Shown here piece after piece: positions 31,702-40,596 of a stretch of 45,537 nucleotides of DNA (the stretch's first letter is position 1; each line of letters starts with the position of its first letter). Source of the stretch: JAQVEM01 sp964595565 (GTDB lineage: Bacteria; Actinomycetota; Humimicrobiia; Humimicrobiales; Humimicrobiaceae); assembly GCA_964595565.1 (NCBI GenBank), contig CAZQQX010000014.1, forward strand, positions 1 to 45,537, given 5' to 3'. The position numbers were made by a program, and so were the translations under genes. Below the pieces are notes generated by a model. The model saw nothing but the letters and a program-made list of their open reading frames with translations. It made no database searches and was not told where the DNA came from.

Positions 31702-33339
31702 TTATAATTTATTATCCAGTATGCTATAAAATAAATCCATATCCATATTCTCCCTGAATATATCTGCCACCCTGTTGTATTGCTTCTCTTTAAAATCTCC
31801 ATATTCCAGGGTTTCCCCGGCACTGCCACCAGATAATATATTATTTTTCTGCCCCAGCATATATAAAAAGAACTTTCTCACACCATCATTATCAAAAATA
31901 CCATGAATATAAGTTCCCAGTACCATGCTATTTTTATTGCTATCAAAGGCCATGAACCCGTCATAGAAATCCGTGCTCTTATTTCCTCTTGATAAAACCC
32001 TGAAAAGAGGGACCAGCTTCTGGAAATTTCCTGTAAGGGCGCCGGACTTTCCCATATGTATTTCATAGCCCTTCATGATGTCGGTTTTATTTTTGGTCAG
32101 CCCCCCGGATATTTTTTTAAAATCAGGGTGAAACATAACATCCTCATTAATCTTAAATTCTACCTGATTGGTGATTTTATCCCGCAGGAAATCTGTATCT
32201 ATATCCATCAGTCCAATACTTTTTATGCTGCCGGTATCTTTTGATTCACTACCAAATCTGTCGGTTATCTTTCTGCCCAGCATCTGGAACCCTCCGCAAA
32301 TACCCAGGACCGCAACCCCCCTGCGGTATTGTTCTTTTATCTCTTCTTCGAGCCCTGATTTTCTTAAATATAACAAATCGTTTATGGTGCTCTTGCTGCC
32401 TGGTATAATAATCATGTGAGATTTTAAATTTCTTAGCTCCTCCCTGTCTTTTATATACACCAGTTCAACTTCCTTTTCCAGCTCAAAAGCATTAAAATCG
32501 GTGAAATTAGAAATATGCGGAAGATATATAACAGAAATTATTATTTTTTTTTCTTTATTGTATGGCCTGTCATTTTTTAGAATATCTTTCTTTCCTTTTT
32601 CCTGCTCTATATTTACCGAATCTTCCTCTTCAATATATATGTCTTTAAAAAAGGGAATAGTCCCCAGCACCGGGATGCTTAATTTTTTAGCTATATAATC
32701 ATTGCCAGGTTTTAAAAGACTTATGTCCCCTCTAAACTTATTTACCAGAAAGGCTTTTATATATTTCCTGTATCTGTAAGGAAGAAGCTTCACTGTACCA
32801 TAAAAACTGGCAAACACTCCTCCTTTATCCACATCTCCTACCAGTATCACATTTGAAGAAGCAATCTCCGCTATACGCATGTTTACAATATCATTTTCCA
32901 TAAGGTTTACTTCGGCAGGGCTGCCGGCTCCTTCTATGACAATATAATCAAACTTTTTTTTCAAATTATTCAGAATTTCTCTTATTTTATTTAAATAAAG
33001 AAACTTCTTTTCGCTGTATTCAACCGCGCTCATATTTTTAACTACCTCTCCCATAAATATTACCTGTGCCCTGGAATCAGCAACAGGTTTTATGAGCACA
33101 GGGTTCATATAGACATCCGGCTCCAGTCCGCATGCTTCCGCCTGAACCACCTGCGCCCGGCCCATCTCTCCCCCCGAAGCAGTTACGTACGAATTCAGGG
33201 CCATATTCTGAGATTTAAAGGGACAAACGCTGTATCCATCCTGTTTGAGAATCCGGCATATGGCGGTAACAGCCACGCTTTTCCCTACATGCGAGCCGGT
33301 ACCCTGTATCATAATAGATTTTGGTATTTTTCTCCCCAT
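31702..33339 (-). CDS. cobQ: cobyric acid synthase
   Basis: This 545-residue glutamine-dependent amidase forms cobyric acid from adenosylcobyrinic acid a,c-diamide, amidating side chains b, d, e and g. The N-terminal dethiobiotin-synthetase-like ATPase has the P-loop GTGSHVGKSV (13–22) and FKSQNMALNSYVT. The C-terminal class I glutaminase has the nucleophile motif GICGGFQMLG and GYEIHMG with the expected His. No corrin-ring or nucleotide-loop gene accompanies it here, so it may serve salvage or work with genes elsewhere. It starts 8 bp after the extended btuD gene. Confidence 0.95.
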   Translation of the reverse strand: MGRKIPKSIMIQGTGSHVGKSVAVTAICRILKQDGYSVCPFKSQNMALNSYVTASGGEMGRAQVVQAEACGLEPDVYMNPVLIKPVADSRAQVIFMGEVVKNMSAVEYSEKKFLYLNKIREILNNLKKKFDYIVIEGAGSPAEVNLMENDIVNMRIAEIASSNVILVGDVDKGGVFASFYGTVKLLPYRYRKYIKAFLVNKFRGDISLLKPGNDYIAKKLSIPVLGTIPFFKDIYIEEEDSVNIEQEKGKKDILKNDRPYNKEKKIIISVIYLPHISNFTDFNAFELEKEVELVYIKDREELRNLKSHMIIIPGSKSTINDLLYLRKSGLEEEIKEQYRRGVAVLGICGGFQMLGRKITDRFGSESKDTGSIKSIGLMDIDTDFLRDKITNQVEFKINEDVMFHPDFKKISGGLTKNKTDIMKGYEIHMGKSGALTGNFQKLVPLFRVLSRGNKSTDFYDGFMAFDSNKNSMVLGTYIHGIFDNDGVRKFFLYMLGQKNNILSGGSAGETLEYGDFKEKQYNRVADIFRENMDMDLFYSILDNKL

Positions 33340-33347
33340 ATTACACC

Positions 33348-34625
33348 TTATGATAAATATTTTAGCACCTGATTTGCAGTCTTTGCTACCACTGCTCCCT
33401 GCCTTATTATTTCCCTGTAAAGTTTTACCGCTTTCCCGCCGGTATGGTCCCTATCCTCAATGTTTTTCTCATCTATGACCACTACTTTTTTATTTAAATC
33501 CAGCGCTTTTTTAACTGAAACCAGATTTGAAAAGTTACCGGACCCGAATTCCACTCCAGGAAGGATAACTATATCGCTTGCTTTTATAAACTGTAGATTT
33601 TTTTTCTGGGAACTTATGCTTACGGGTGAGAAAGGGGCTTCGGCCACATAGGGAACTTCCAGCATCCGGGCAGTGTCTGTATCGGTATCAAGGGTGTTCA
33701 CCACCCCGCAGGACACTTTATAACCATTATTATAAAGCAGGCTTATTATTGGTGAAGCTGCACCCCCGCCTCCTATAACATGTATCCTGAGGTCTCTGCT
33801 TCCCGGCTTACCACTGATACCCCAATCTATCTCCGGATTGAAATTGGGGCTGATATAGAGTTTCCCGGTCACCGGATTCCTGCCCACGAAAACATCACTT
33901 CCGAATACATTTTTTATATTTACCCTGTTTAATATATCCTCTGCACCGCCAAATCCAAAAATTCTGCCTTCTTTTAAGAGCATTATTTTGCTACTGCTCT
34001 GAAGGGCGAGGTTTATGTCATGAAAAATCCCTATTATGGTTTTATCCTCTTTCTGATTCAGGTCCATAAATAAATTCATAAATTCAATCTGAAAATTAAT
34101 ATCAAGGTGAGAAGTCGGCTCGTCAAGAAGCAATACAGGACTATCCTGGGCCAGAGCCTGGGCCACAATTACCCTCTGCTTTTCACCACCGGAGAGTTCA
34201 TTAAATTTCCTTTCTGCAAAGGACAGTATTTTTACTTTTTCCATAACTTCATTAACCTTATCAAAATCTTCCTTTTTTTCTAATTCAAATCTTGAAATGT
34301 AGGCATGCCTTCCCATCATAACCATTTCAGCTACCGTAAAATTAAAACCGGGATTAGTATACTGGGGCACAACTCCCACTATTCTTGCAATCTCTCTTGA
34401 ACTTAGATTCCTTACATCCCTTCCCCCGATCTGAATTTTGCCTCTATAACCATCAATAACCCTGCTTATAAGGTTTACCAGAGTGCTTTTTCCTGCCCCA
34501 TTGGGGCCAAGGATTGAAATGAAACTTCCCTCTTCAACATCAAAGTTTATATCGTCCAGCACTTTTTCCTGATTATAGGAAAAGCTCAGATTCCTTGCAG
34601 AAAGTATGTTTTTGTTTTTTTTCAT
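33348..34625 (-). CDS. corrinoid ABC transporter ATPase (BtuD-like) with a C-terminal extra domain
   Basis: Residues 1–265 form an ABC ATPase of the BtuD/FecE type: Walker A GPNGAGKST (40–48), signature LSGGEKQRV (144–152), Walker B VLLLDEPTSHLD (164–175), and the switch His202. Residues 278–425 are not part of an ordinary BtuD. They look like a Rossmann-like alpha/beta domain starting IHVIGGGGAASPII, with strands VSCGVVNTLDTD, DIVILPGV and VVVIDEKNIEDRDHTGGKA. I cannot name this domain; nucleotide or corrinoid binding is a guess. The gene lies between btuC and cobQ in the B12-riboswitch operon. Confidence 0.88.
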   Translation of the reverse strand: MKKNKNILSARNLSFSYNQEKVLDDINFDVEEGSFISILGPNGAGKSTLVNLISRVIDGYRGKIQIGGRDVRNLSSREIARIVGVVPQYTNPGFNFTVAEMVMMGRHAYISRFELEKKEDFDKVNEVMEKVKILSFAERKFNELSGGEKQRVIVAQALAQDSPVLLLDEPTSHLDINFQIEFMNLFMDLNQKEDKTIIGIFHDINLALQSSSKIMLLKEGRIFGFGGAEDILNRVNIKNVFGSDVFVGRNPVTGKLYISPNFNPEIDWGISGKPGSRDLRIHVIGGGGAASPIISLLYNNGYKVSCGVVNTLDTDTDTARMLEVPYVAEAPFSPVSISSQKKNLQFIKASDIVILPGVEFGSGNFSNLVSVKKALDLNKKVVVIDEKNIEDRDHTGGKAVKLYREIIRQGAVVAKTANQVLKYLS

Positions 34626-34669
34626 CTTATACCGGTTCCATACTATATAAAATAAATTAAATTCAGAGT

Positions 34670-35716
34670 TTAAAAAACATTTCTTTTTGATTTTAATAAT
34701 AAATATAAAAAGAATGGCACGCCTATAATGGAAGTTATAATCCCCACAGGAATTTCCCTGGGCATAAGCATCGTTCTTGCCAGAGTATCTGATAAAAGAA
34801 GGACTATCCCGCCTGCAACTGCAGATGTAGGGTACAAAATCTTATGATCGGGCCCCACCATCATCCTCAGAATGTGTGGTGTTACCAGACCCACAAACCC
34901 AATAATCCCGCTCATTGATACAGCTACAGCAGCTATAAGCGACGCCATTACCAGTAATATCTTTTTAACTCTTTCAGCCTGTACACCCAGCTGGATTGCC
35001 CTTTCATCTCCCAGAGATAATATATTTAAATCCCTCATAAAAAAAGCTGAAACAGAAACCAGAACAGTAACCACCGGGGCCAGTATAATAAAATTATCCC
35101 AGGAGGCGGAAGTAAAACTTCCCATAACCCAGAACACTATTTTGGCCATATCCTGGACCCTTAAAAGCATTATCAGGTAAGTCATTGCACTCAACATGGC
35201 ACTCAGAGCAATTCCGGAGAGAAGCAGGGTGACAACTGAAACTTTGCCCCTGATCCTGGCGATATAATAGACCAGAAATGTTGTCGCTATAGCTCCAAAC
35301 AGAGCAGAAATGGTTGTGGCCGAAATACCGAGCAATCCGGCACCCCTGACAAATACCAGGCCTATCGTCGCCCCAAAAGCAGCCCCCGCCGAAACACCAA
35401 TTACAAAAGGGTCTGCCATAGGATTTCTAAATAAACCCTGGAAGATAACCCCCGAGCCTGCAAGTGCTATCCCGACAAATATAGAGAGAAATATCCTGGG
35501 AAGCCTTATTTGAGAAATTATGACTGTGTCCTGGTCAGTAATAGAGCCGGTGCTTATAAGATTTTTAATTCCCGGTATAAAACTGGAAATTATAAGTGCG
35601 GTATCCTTTAAACTAATCCTGGCTGCACCTATGGATGCGGAAACTATTATTAACAACACAAGAACTGCCAGTAACACCAGAATATATTTTATTGTCCTTT
35701 TTCCGGTTCCCATCAT
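34670..35716 (-). CDS. btuC: corrinoid ABC transporter permease (BtuC/FecCD family)
   Basis: This 348-residue permease has about ten membrane helices. Family motifs include RLPRIFLSIFVGIALAGSG (about 72–90), NPMADPFVIGVSAGAAFGA (about 97–115) and the ATPase-coupling loop GLVTPHILRMMVG (about 276–288). It should pair with the BtuD-like ATPase 44 bp downstream and take corrinoid from the BtuF lipoprotein. Family members also carry siderophores and heme; the riboswitch and the cob genes make corrinoid the best call. Two consecutive ATGs could serve as start. Confidence 0.92.
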   Translation of the reverse strand: MMGTGKRTIKYILVLLAVLVLLIIVSASIGAARISLKDTALIISSFIPGIKNLISTGSITDQDTVIISQIRLPRIFLSIFVGIALAGSGVIFQGLFRNPMADPFVIGVSAGAAFGATIGLVFVRGAGLLGISATTISALFGAIATTFLVYYIARIRGKVSVVTLLLSGIALSAMLSAMTYLIMLLRVQDMAKIVFWVMGSFTSASWDNFIILAPVVTVLVSVSAFFMRDLNILSLGDERAIQLGVQAERVKKILLVMASLIAAVAVSMSGIIGFVGLVTPHILRMMVGPDHKILYPTSAVAGGIVLLLSDTLARTMLMPREIPVGIITSIIGVPFFLYLLLKSKRNVF

Positions 35717-35782
35717 TATAGTATCGTATCCACAGATAAATAGTTATGACGAATTATAAAAACTTAAATAACAAAAAATATT

Positions 35783-36748
35783 TTATTCTATTATTTCAAA
35801 TTCTCCAAAAATTTCCGGATGAAATGCTTTTGATAACATCTGGAGTGCCTTAATTAAATTCTGACTTGGACGGGACACCGGGTTATCGGGAACACTATAG
35901 ACTCTCCCCGAAGTTACAGCATCAATACTTGAAAATCTCTCATCATTTAATATCACAGAAGGGTCCCCGGCCAGGCTCATGGGGGCAATTATAATATCCG
36001 GGTTCTTCTCTATTAACGTTTCAACGCTATACTCCGGCCAGCCGGTTATATCATCTTCCGCTAATATATTTATTCCCCCGGCTTTTTCAATCAAGTCGTT
36101 AATAAAAGTATCCTTCCCCGCACTCATTAAAGGGTCGTTCCATACCTCGTAAAAAACTTCTGGCTTATCTTCATTTTTTAAATCTTTAACCTCATTATAA
36201 ATCCCGTCCGCACTTTTTTTAAGTTCTTCTACAAGTTCCTCTCCTTTTTCCTCAAAGCCGACCAATTTACTTATATTGGTTATTTCTTCATAAACACCTT
36301 CAATACCACTAATACTTATAACCCTGTAAATCTCAATTCCAAGTTCTTCTACTCTCCGGTAATCGTCATCGGAACCCCCGGCTACCGCTATCAGGAGAAC
36401 GGGGTCAAGTTCGGCAATTTTTTCTATATTCAACCCGTAGGAATCCCCGGCACCCTCAAATCCTTCAGCCAGTGGGTCGCCACTCGTTACGCTGTAACTA
36501 TCAACTTCAACCACCCTGTCCATGGCTCCAAGGCCACTGATTATTTCCAGCGCGCTGGGTGAGATAACCACAACTTTTTCAGCGGGTAAAGACAGGACAA
36601 CCGTTTCCCCCGCACCATCCACTACCTCTATCGGTCCGGAATCTGCCCCCGCATCCATATCGCTCTTGCAGCCGGCAAAAGAAAGCAATGCTACTGCAAG
36701 CATGGGGATCAGGATTACACTGACAGCGGTAAAAATTTTTTTCACCAT
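35783..36748 (-). CDS. btuF: corrinoid-binding lipoprotein (BtuF-like)
   Basis: This 321-residue periplasmic-binding-type protein is anchored by a lipid at Cys27 (lipobox FAGC), followed by an Asp/Gly-rich linker. Two alpha/beta lobes (about 42–150 and 185–315) are joined by a long helix typical of class III binding proteins. Landmarks are KVVVISPSALEIISGLG, DPVLLIAVAGG, EVWNDPLMSAGKDTFINDLIEKAGG and NPDIIIAP. The Shine-Dalgarno AAGGAG lies 5 bp upstream of the ATG. It is the first gene after the cobalamin riboswitch and attenuator. Confidence 0.92.
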   Translation of the reverse strand: MVKKIFTAVSVILIPMLAVALLSFAGCKSDMDAGADSGPIEVVDGAGETVVLSLPAEKVVVISPSALEIISGLGAMDRVVEVDSYSVTSGDPLAEGFEGAGDSYGLNIEKIAELDPVLLIAVAGGSDDDYRRVEELGIEIYRVISISGIEGVYEEITNISKLVGFEEKGEELVEELKKSADGIYNEVKDLKNEDKPEVFYEVWNDPLMSAGKDTFINDLIEKAGGINILAEDDITGWPEYSVETLIEKNPDIIIAPMSLAGDPSVILNDERFSSIDAVTSGRVYSVPDNPVSRPSQNLIKALQMLSKAFHPEIFGEFEIIE

Positions 36749-36771
36749 TTTTTCTCCTTCTTCTTTTTTAT

Positions 36772-36807
36772 TAAATAAAAAACTCCCGGTCTCTTCAGCC
36801 GGGAGTT
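36772..36807 (-). terminator. intrinsic terminator/expression platform of the B12 riboswitch
   Basis: AACTCCCGG (36781–36789) pairs with CCGGGAGTT (36799–36807). On the minus strand it is followed by TTTTATTTAA, a classic hairpin with U-run, just ahead of btuF. Because it sits between the aptamer and the first gene, it should be the attenuator that closes when cobalamin is bound. Confidence 0.88.
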
Positions 36808-36852
36808 TTCTTTAAAAATGAAAAGCCCCCTCTTTCTGCCGAAGAGAGAAAA

Positions 36853-36995
36853 CTTAATAATATTCAGGTATCCTGGCTTAAGGGACTTTACTCTCTGCCT
36901 TCCCGGTAATTTTACCAGTGGCTTTACTATTGAGAGCACACACCCTATCACAGTGGCGGGACCACTCCAGATTCTAACTGGATTCCCTGATTAAG
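36853..36995 (-). promoter_or_regulatory. cobalamin riboswitch aptamer
   Basis: On the minus strand the conserved elements occur in order: a closing stem CTTAAT (36995–36990) with ATTAAG (36858–36853), GGGAAT, CCCGCCACTG (36960–36951), the B12 box GCCACTGG (36922–36915), GGGAAGGC, and AAGCCAGGATACCTGAAT at the 3' side. It precedes the transport and cob genes, so with B12 bound it should shut the operon off through the terminator at 36772–36807. Confidence 0.95.
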
Positions 36996-37249
36996 AATTA
37001 TTAACTATATCAACTGGTTAACAATATACCCATTATGTAATTGATATCCATTTTTCAAAAAAACATATTTATCCTGATTTATAATATACTATATACTGAT
37101 TTAAAATTGCAACTATTTTAAAAACAATTAAGATATTAAAAAGATATGAAACCTGCATTTAATATTCCCGTTTATATTTACAGGGAGTAAGGTAATTATA
37201 AGCCTTTAAACACGACTTTATGGATTATTAAATTAATTTATAGCTATAG

Positions 37250-38011
37250 ATGACAGGACAATTAATTTATAATATTTTTCTTATTACTGTCTTTATTGCG
37301 GCATCAATGGTTTTAGCCACTCTATTTGCGGTAACCGCTCCATACGGCCGATATATAAGAAAAGGCTGGGGTCCGACTATCAAATCCAGGATTGGATGGC
37401 TTATAATGGAGTTTCCTGCTTTTTTTATAATGATCCTGCTATTTATCCTCAGTGACAGAAAAACAAATATAGTATTACTAATTTTTACTCTCATGTGGAC
37501 CATACATTACTTTAACCGCACTTTTATCTATCCCTTTCTTATCAGGTCAGGGTACAAAAAGTTTCCCGTTGTTTTAATAATATTTGCCATCTTTTTTAAT
37601 ACCATAAACGGTTATATCAATGGATATTACATTTTCTTTATTTCCCCGATTTATGACATACACTGGCTTGCCGATCCCCGTTTTATTTTAGGCTTCACAT
37701 TGTTTTCTTCCGGAATGATTATAAATATGCAATCTGATAGAATCTTAAGAAATCTCAGGAAACCGGGCAGCTCCGGTTATAAAGTTCCTGCCGCCGGCCT
37801 ATTTAAATACATCTCCTGCCCTAATTATTTTGGAGAAATAATAGAATGGATTGGCTGGACAATTGCCACCTGGTCAATTGCCGGTCTGGCTTTTGCTGTA
37901 TTTACCATTGCCAACCTGCTGCCCCGGGCACTTTCAAACCACAGGTGGTACCGGTATAACTTCTCAGATTACCCGGAAGATAGAAGGGCTCTCATCCCCT
38001 TTATTTACTGA
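37250..38011 (+). CDS. steroid 5-alpha-reductase family membrane protein
   Basis: This 253-residue polytopic protein (about six helices) matches the C-terminal signature of 3-oxo-5-alpha-steroid 4-dehydrogenases. NYFGEIIEWIGW (about 188–199), LPRALSNHRWY (about 223–233), and a DYPEDRRALIPF end (about 239–250) are the NADPH/substrate region. The N-terminal part (YGRYIRKGWGP, MEFPAF, HYFNRTFIYP) also fits. Family members reduce activated C=C bonds in steroids, polyprenols or very-long-chain enoyl intermediates using NADPH; the substrate here is unknown. It has no Shine-Dalgarno. It faces the epimerase/3beta-HSD-like gene, and the two stops are 28 bp apart. Confidence 0.85.
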   Translation: MTGQLIYNIFLITVFIAASMVLATLFAVTAPYGRYIRKGWGPTIKSRIGWLIMEFPAFFIMILLFILSDRKTNIVLLIFTLMWTIHYFNRTFIYPFLIRSGYKKFPVVLIIFAIFFNTINGYINGYYIFFISPIYDIHWLADPRFILGFTLFSSGMIINMQSDRILRNLRKPGSSGYKVPAAGLFKYISCPNYFGEIIEWIGWTIATWSIAGLAFAVFTIANLLPRALSNHRWYRYNFSDYPEDRRALIPFIY

Positions 38012-38039
38012 TTTACCTATAAATTGCCTGAAGCCCGGC

Positions 38040-39020
38040 TTAAAGCATATTATTCTCTTTAAGCCAGAAAAAAGTATCTCTTATTGATTCCCTTACCGGT
38101 CTCGGACTGTAGCCCAGCTCACTGCTTGCTTTTTTATGGCTTATATGTGAATTGGATTGCAGAGTGGCTATGGAATAATAAGTAAATCTCGGGGTTTTAC
38201 CCGATATTTTATAATATAGAGGTGTAACCAGACCGGCAGTTTTTACCAGCCAGGCAGGCAATATATATCCGGGTGGATTCACGCCGCTGACTTCAGCCAG
38301 TTCTTTTATCATTTCATCCATGGTAATTCTTTCACCGGATAAAATATAAAAATGGCTCTTTCTACCTTTTTCGGCTGCAAGGATAATCCCCTCCGCAACA
38401 TCTCTGACATCTACAAAATCATAAGCCCCATTTACATTTATATTCATTTTTCCCCTGACAAAATCAATAAAAGTCCGTGTCATGAGCGATTTCCTGAAAT
38501 CATAGGGGCCCATTATACCCGTAGGGCACACTACCACTGAATCAAGCCCATTTGAAGCCGCCCTGATAACTTCCAGGCTGGCTATGGCTTTTGACCGGTC
38601 ATATTCTCCTCTTCTGCTGTCAGTATCAAAAGGCATACTTTCATCGATAACAGTTCCATCCGGAGGCACTTTTATGGCACTTATGGTGCTGGTATATACC
38701 AGCCTTTTTACCTTACACCTTATGCATGCTTCTATGACGTTACGTGTCCCATCAAGATTATTCCTGCGAATTAATTTTCTGTCCCCGGGCATTATTGAGA
38801 TCAGGCCCGCGAGATGATATACAATATCAGCGCCCTTAAAGGCTCTAACCAGAGAATTTTTATCAAGCAGGTTACCTTTAATTTTTTCAGCTTTAAGGCC
38901 ATCCAGCAAAGATAAATTAGACGTGCTGCGTATAAGGACCCTTACTTTTTTACCCTTGCTTATCAATTGTCTTGCCAGTACCCCGCCAAGACAGCCAGTT
39001 GCACCGGTAATAACTTCCAT
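38040..39020 (-). CDS. NAD(P)-dependent epimerase/3beta-HSD-like dehydrogenase
   Basis: This 326-residue extended short-chain dehydrogenase has the Rossmann motif GATGCLGG (6–13), DIVYHLAGL, the catalytic TSTISA, and YDRSK supplying Tyr and Lys. The C-terminal substrate domain includes YDFVDVRDVAEGIILA and the final SPRPVRESIRDTFFWL. It resembles the group containing dihydroflavonol reductases, 3beta-hydroxysteroid dehydrogenase-like proteins and the hopanoid-linked HpnA; the substrate is not determined. Its ATG is 3 bp after the eno stop, so it is probably cotranscribed with eno. The last codons form the hydrophilic LKENNML. Confidence 0.85.
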   Translation of the reverse strand: MEVITGATGCLGGVLARQLISKGKKVRVLIRSTSNLSLLDGLKAEKIKGNLLDKNSLVRAFKGADIVYHLAGLISIMPGDRKLIRRNNLDGTRNVIEACIRCKVKRLVYTSTISAIKVPPDGTVIDESMPFDTDSRRGEYDRSKAIASLEVIRAASNGLDSVVVCPTGIMGPYDFRKSLMTRTFIDFVRGKMNINVNGAYDFVDVRDVAEGIILAAEKGRKSHFYILSGERITMDEMIKELAEVSGVNPPGYILPAWLVKTAGLVTPLYYKISGKTPRFTYYSIATLQSNSHISHKKASSELGYSPRPVRESIRDTFFWLKENNML

Positions 39021-39023
39021 AAC

Positions 39024-40319
39024 TTATTTTTTTAAATTATAAAAAGCTCCCATTCCTGGATATTTAGCTTCGTCTCCCAGATCTTCTTCAATGCGGAGCA
39101 GCTGATTATATTTACATACCCTGTCCGTTCTTGATGGGGCACCTGTTTTTATCTGACCGGCATTTACTGCAACTGCAATATCGGAGATAGTGGTATCCTC
39201 GGTCTCTCCTGAACGGTGGGAGACCACAGCCGTATAACCGGATGTTTTAGCCATCTCAATTGCATCCAGTGTCTCAGATAGTGTTCCTATCTGGTTAACC
39301 TTGATTAATACAGAGTTAGCCACCCCCAGTTTCAGCCCCCTTTTTATTCTTTGGGTATTGGTAACAAAAAGGTCATCTCCCACAATTTGAACCTTTTTAC
39401 CGGCTTCTTCTGTCAGCTCTTTCCATCCATCCCAATCTTCTTCAGCCATTCCATCTTCAATTGAAATTATGGGATATTTTTCTACCAGTCCCTTATAATA
39501 GCTCACCATCTCCGATGAAGTGAAAACCTTGCCCTCTCCTCTAAGGTTATATTTACCCTTCTCATAAAATTCAGTGGCAGCAGGATCTAAAGCTATATAA
39601 ATATCCTTACCCGGTTTAAAGCCTGCCTTTTCAATAGCCCGGATTATATACTTTATGGCATCTTCATTAGATTTTAAATCAGGAGCAAAACCTCCTTCAT
39701 CACCAACAGCTGTTCCCAGTCCTTCCCGGCTCAAAACACTTTTAAGATTGTGAAATACTTCTGAACCCATCCTTAAGGCGTCACTAAAAGTAGGGGCGCC
39801 AAGAGGCATTATCATAAATTCCTGCAAATCAACACTATTATCAGCATGCTTTCCACCATTTAATATATTCATCATCGGAGCAGGCAGTATATAAGCATTT
39901 ACCCCTCCCAGATATTTATATAAAGGCAGTTCAAATGCAGCTGCAGAAGCTTTTGCTACAGAGAGGGATACTCCAAGCATGGCATTGGCCCCCAACCTGG
40001 ACTTATTTTCCGTTCCGTCCAGGTCAATCATGGTCATATCTATCTCACGCTGATAAATAGCATCCATTCCCTCAATTTCAGGAGCAATAAGTGAGTTAAC
40101 ATTCTCTACCGCTTTCTGCGTGCCCTTACCCATATATCGTTTCTTGTCACCATCCCTCAGCTCGATTGCTTCAAATGCTCCTGTAGAAGCTCCGGAAGGC
40201 ACTGACGCTCTTCCAGCTGCTCCACAGTCAAGAACTGTTTCAACCTCAACAGTTGGATTCCCCCTTGAATCAAGAATCTCTCTGGCAAAGATTTCTACAA
40301 TTTCAGTTCCATTACTCAT
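39024..40319 (-). CDS. eno: enolase
   Basis: This 431-residue enzyme converts 2-phosphoglycerate to phosphoenolpyruvate. It shows AREILDSRGNPTVEVE, SGASTGAFEAIELRDGD, GGKHADN, DPAATEF, SIEDGMAEEDW, GDDLFVTN, IKVNQIGTLSET with the catalytic Lys, and SHRSGETEDT. The length is typical. AAAGGAAG precedes the ATG. It lies apart from the mazG–ftsB genes with which it is often linked in Actinobacteria and heads a two-gene unit with the epimerase. Confidence 0.97.
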   Translation of the reverse strand: MSNGTEIVEIFAREILDSRGNPTVEVETVLDCGAAGRASVPSGASTGAFEAIELRDGDKKRYMGKGTQKAVENVNSLIAPEIEGMDAIYQREIDMTMIDLDGTENKSRLGANAMLGVSLSVAKASAAAFELPLYKYLGGVNAYILPAPMMNILNGGKHADNSVDLQEFMIMPLGAPTFSDALRMGSEVFHNLKSVLSREGLGTAVGDEGGFAPDLKSNEDAIKYIIRAIEKAGFKPGKDIYIALDPAATEFYEKGKYNLRGEGKVFTSSEMVSYYKGLVEKYPIISIEDGMAEEDWDGWKELTEEAGKKVQIVGDDLFVTNTQRIKRGLKLGVANSVLIKVNQIGTLSETLDAIEMAKTSGYTAVVSHRSGETEDTTISDIAVAVNAGQIKTGAPSRTDRVCKYNQLLRIEEDLGDEAKYPGMGAFYNLKK

Positions 40320-40566
40320 TGTTTACTCTTCCTTTCATTTTTCCGGTAACAAATTATTTTTATTCTTACAACCACTGGCAATTTATTTCTTCTGTATAAC
40401 AATAACACGGTTAATCTATTATATTAATATTTTTTATATTTTAAAATTACAATTCTTAAAATTCCTGTTTAAAAATTATATAAAATCTGGTTTAATGCTA
40501 CTGAGTTAAAAAAATTAATTTTTTTTATCCAGCAGGCCGGGACTGTTAAAAATCCCGGTAAAAAAC

Positions 40567-40596
40567 TTGACTTTGGATAATATTGTATTATATTAT
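40567..40596 (+). promoter_or_regulatory. sigma-70-like promoter of the MacAB-like operon
   Basis: TTGACT (40567–40572) is followed by TATATT (40589–40594, 16-bp spacer) or TATTAT (40591–40596, 18-bp spacer). The -35 differs from consensus at one base. Start of transcription is predicted near 40601, about 40 bp before the first gene. Confidence 0.6.
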
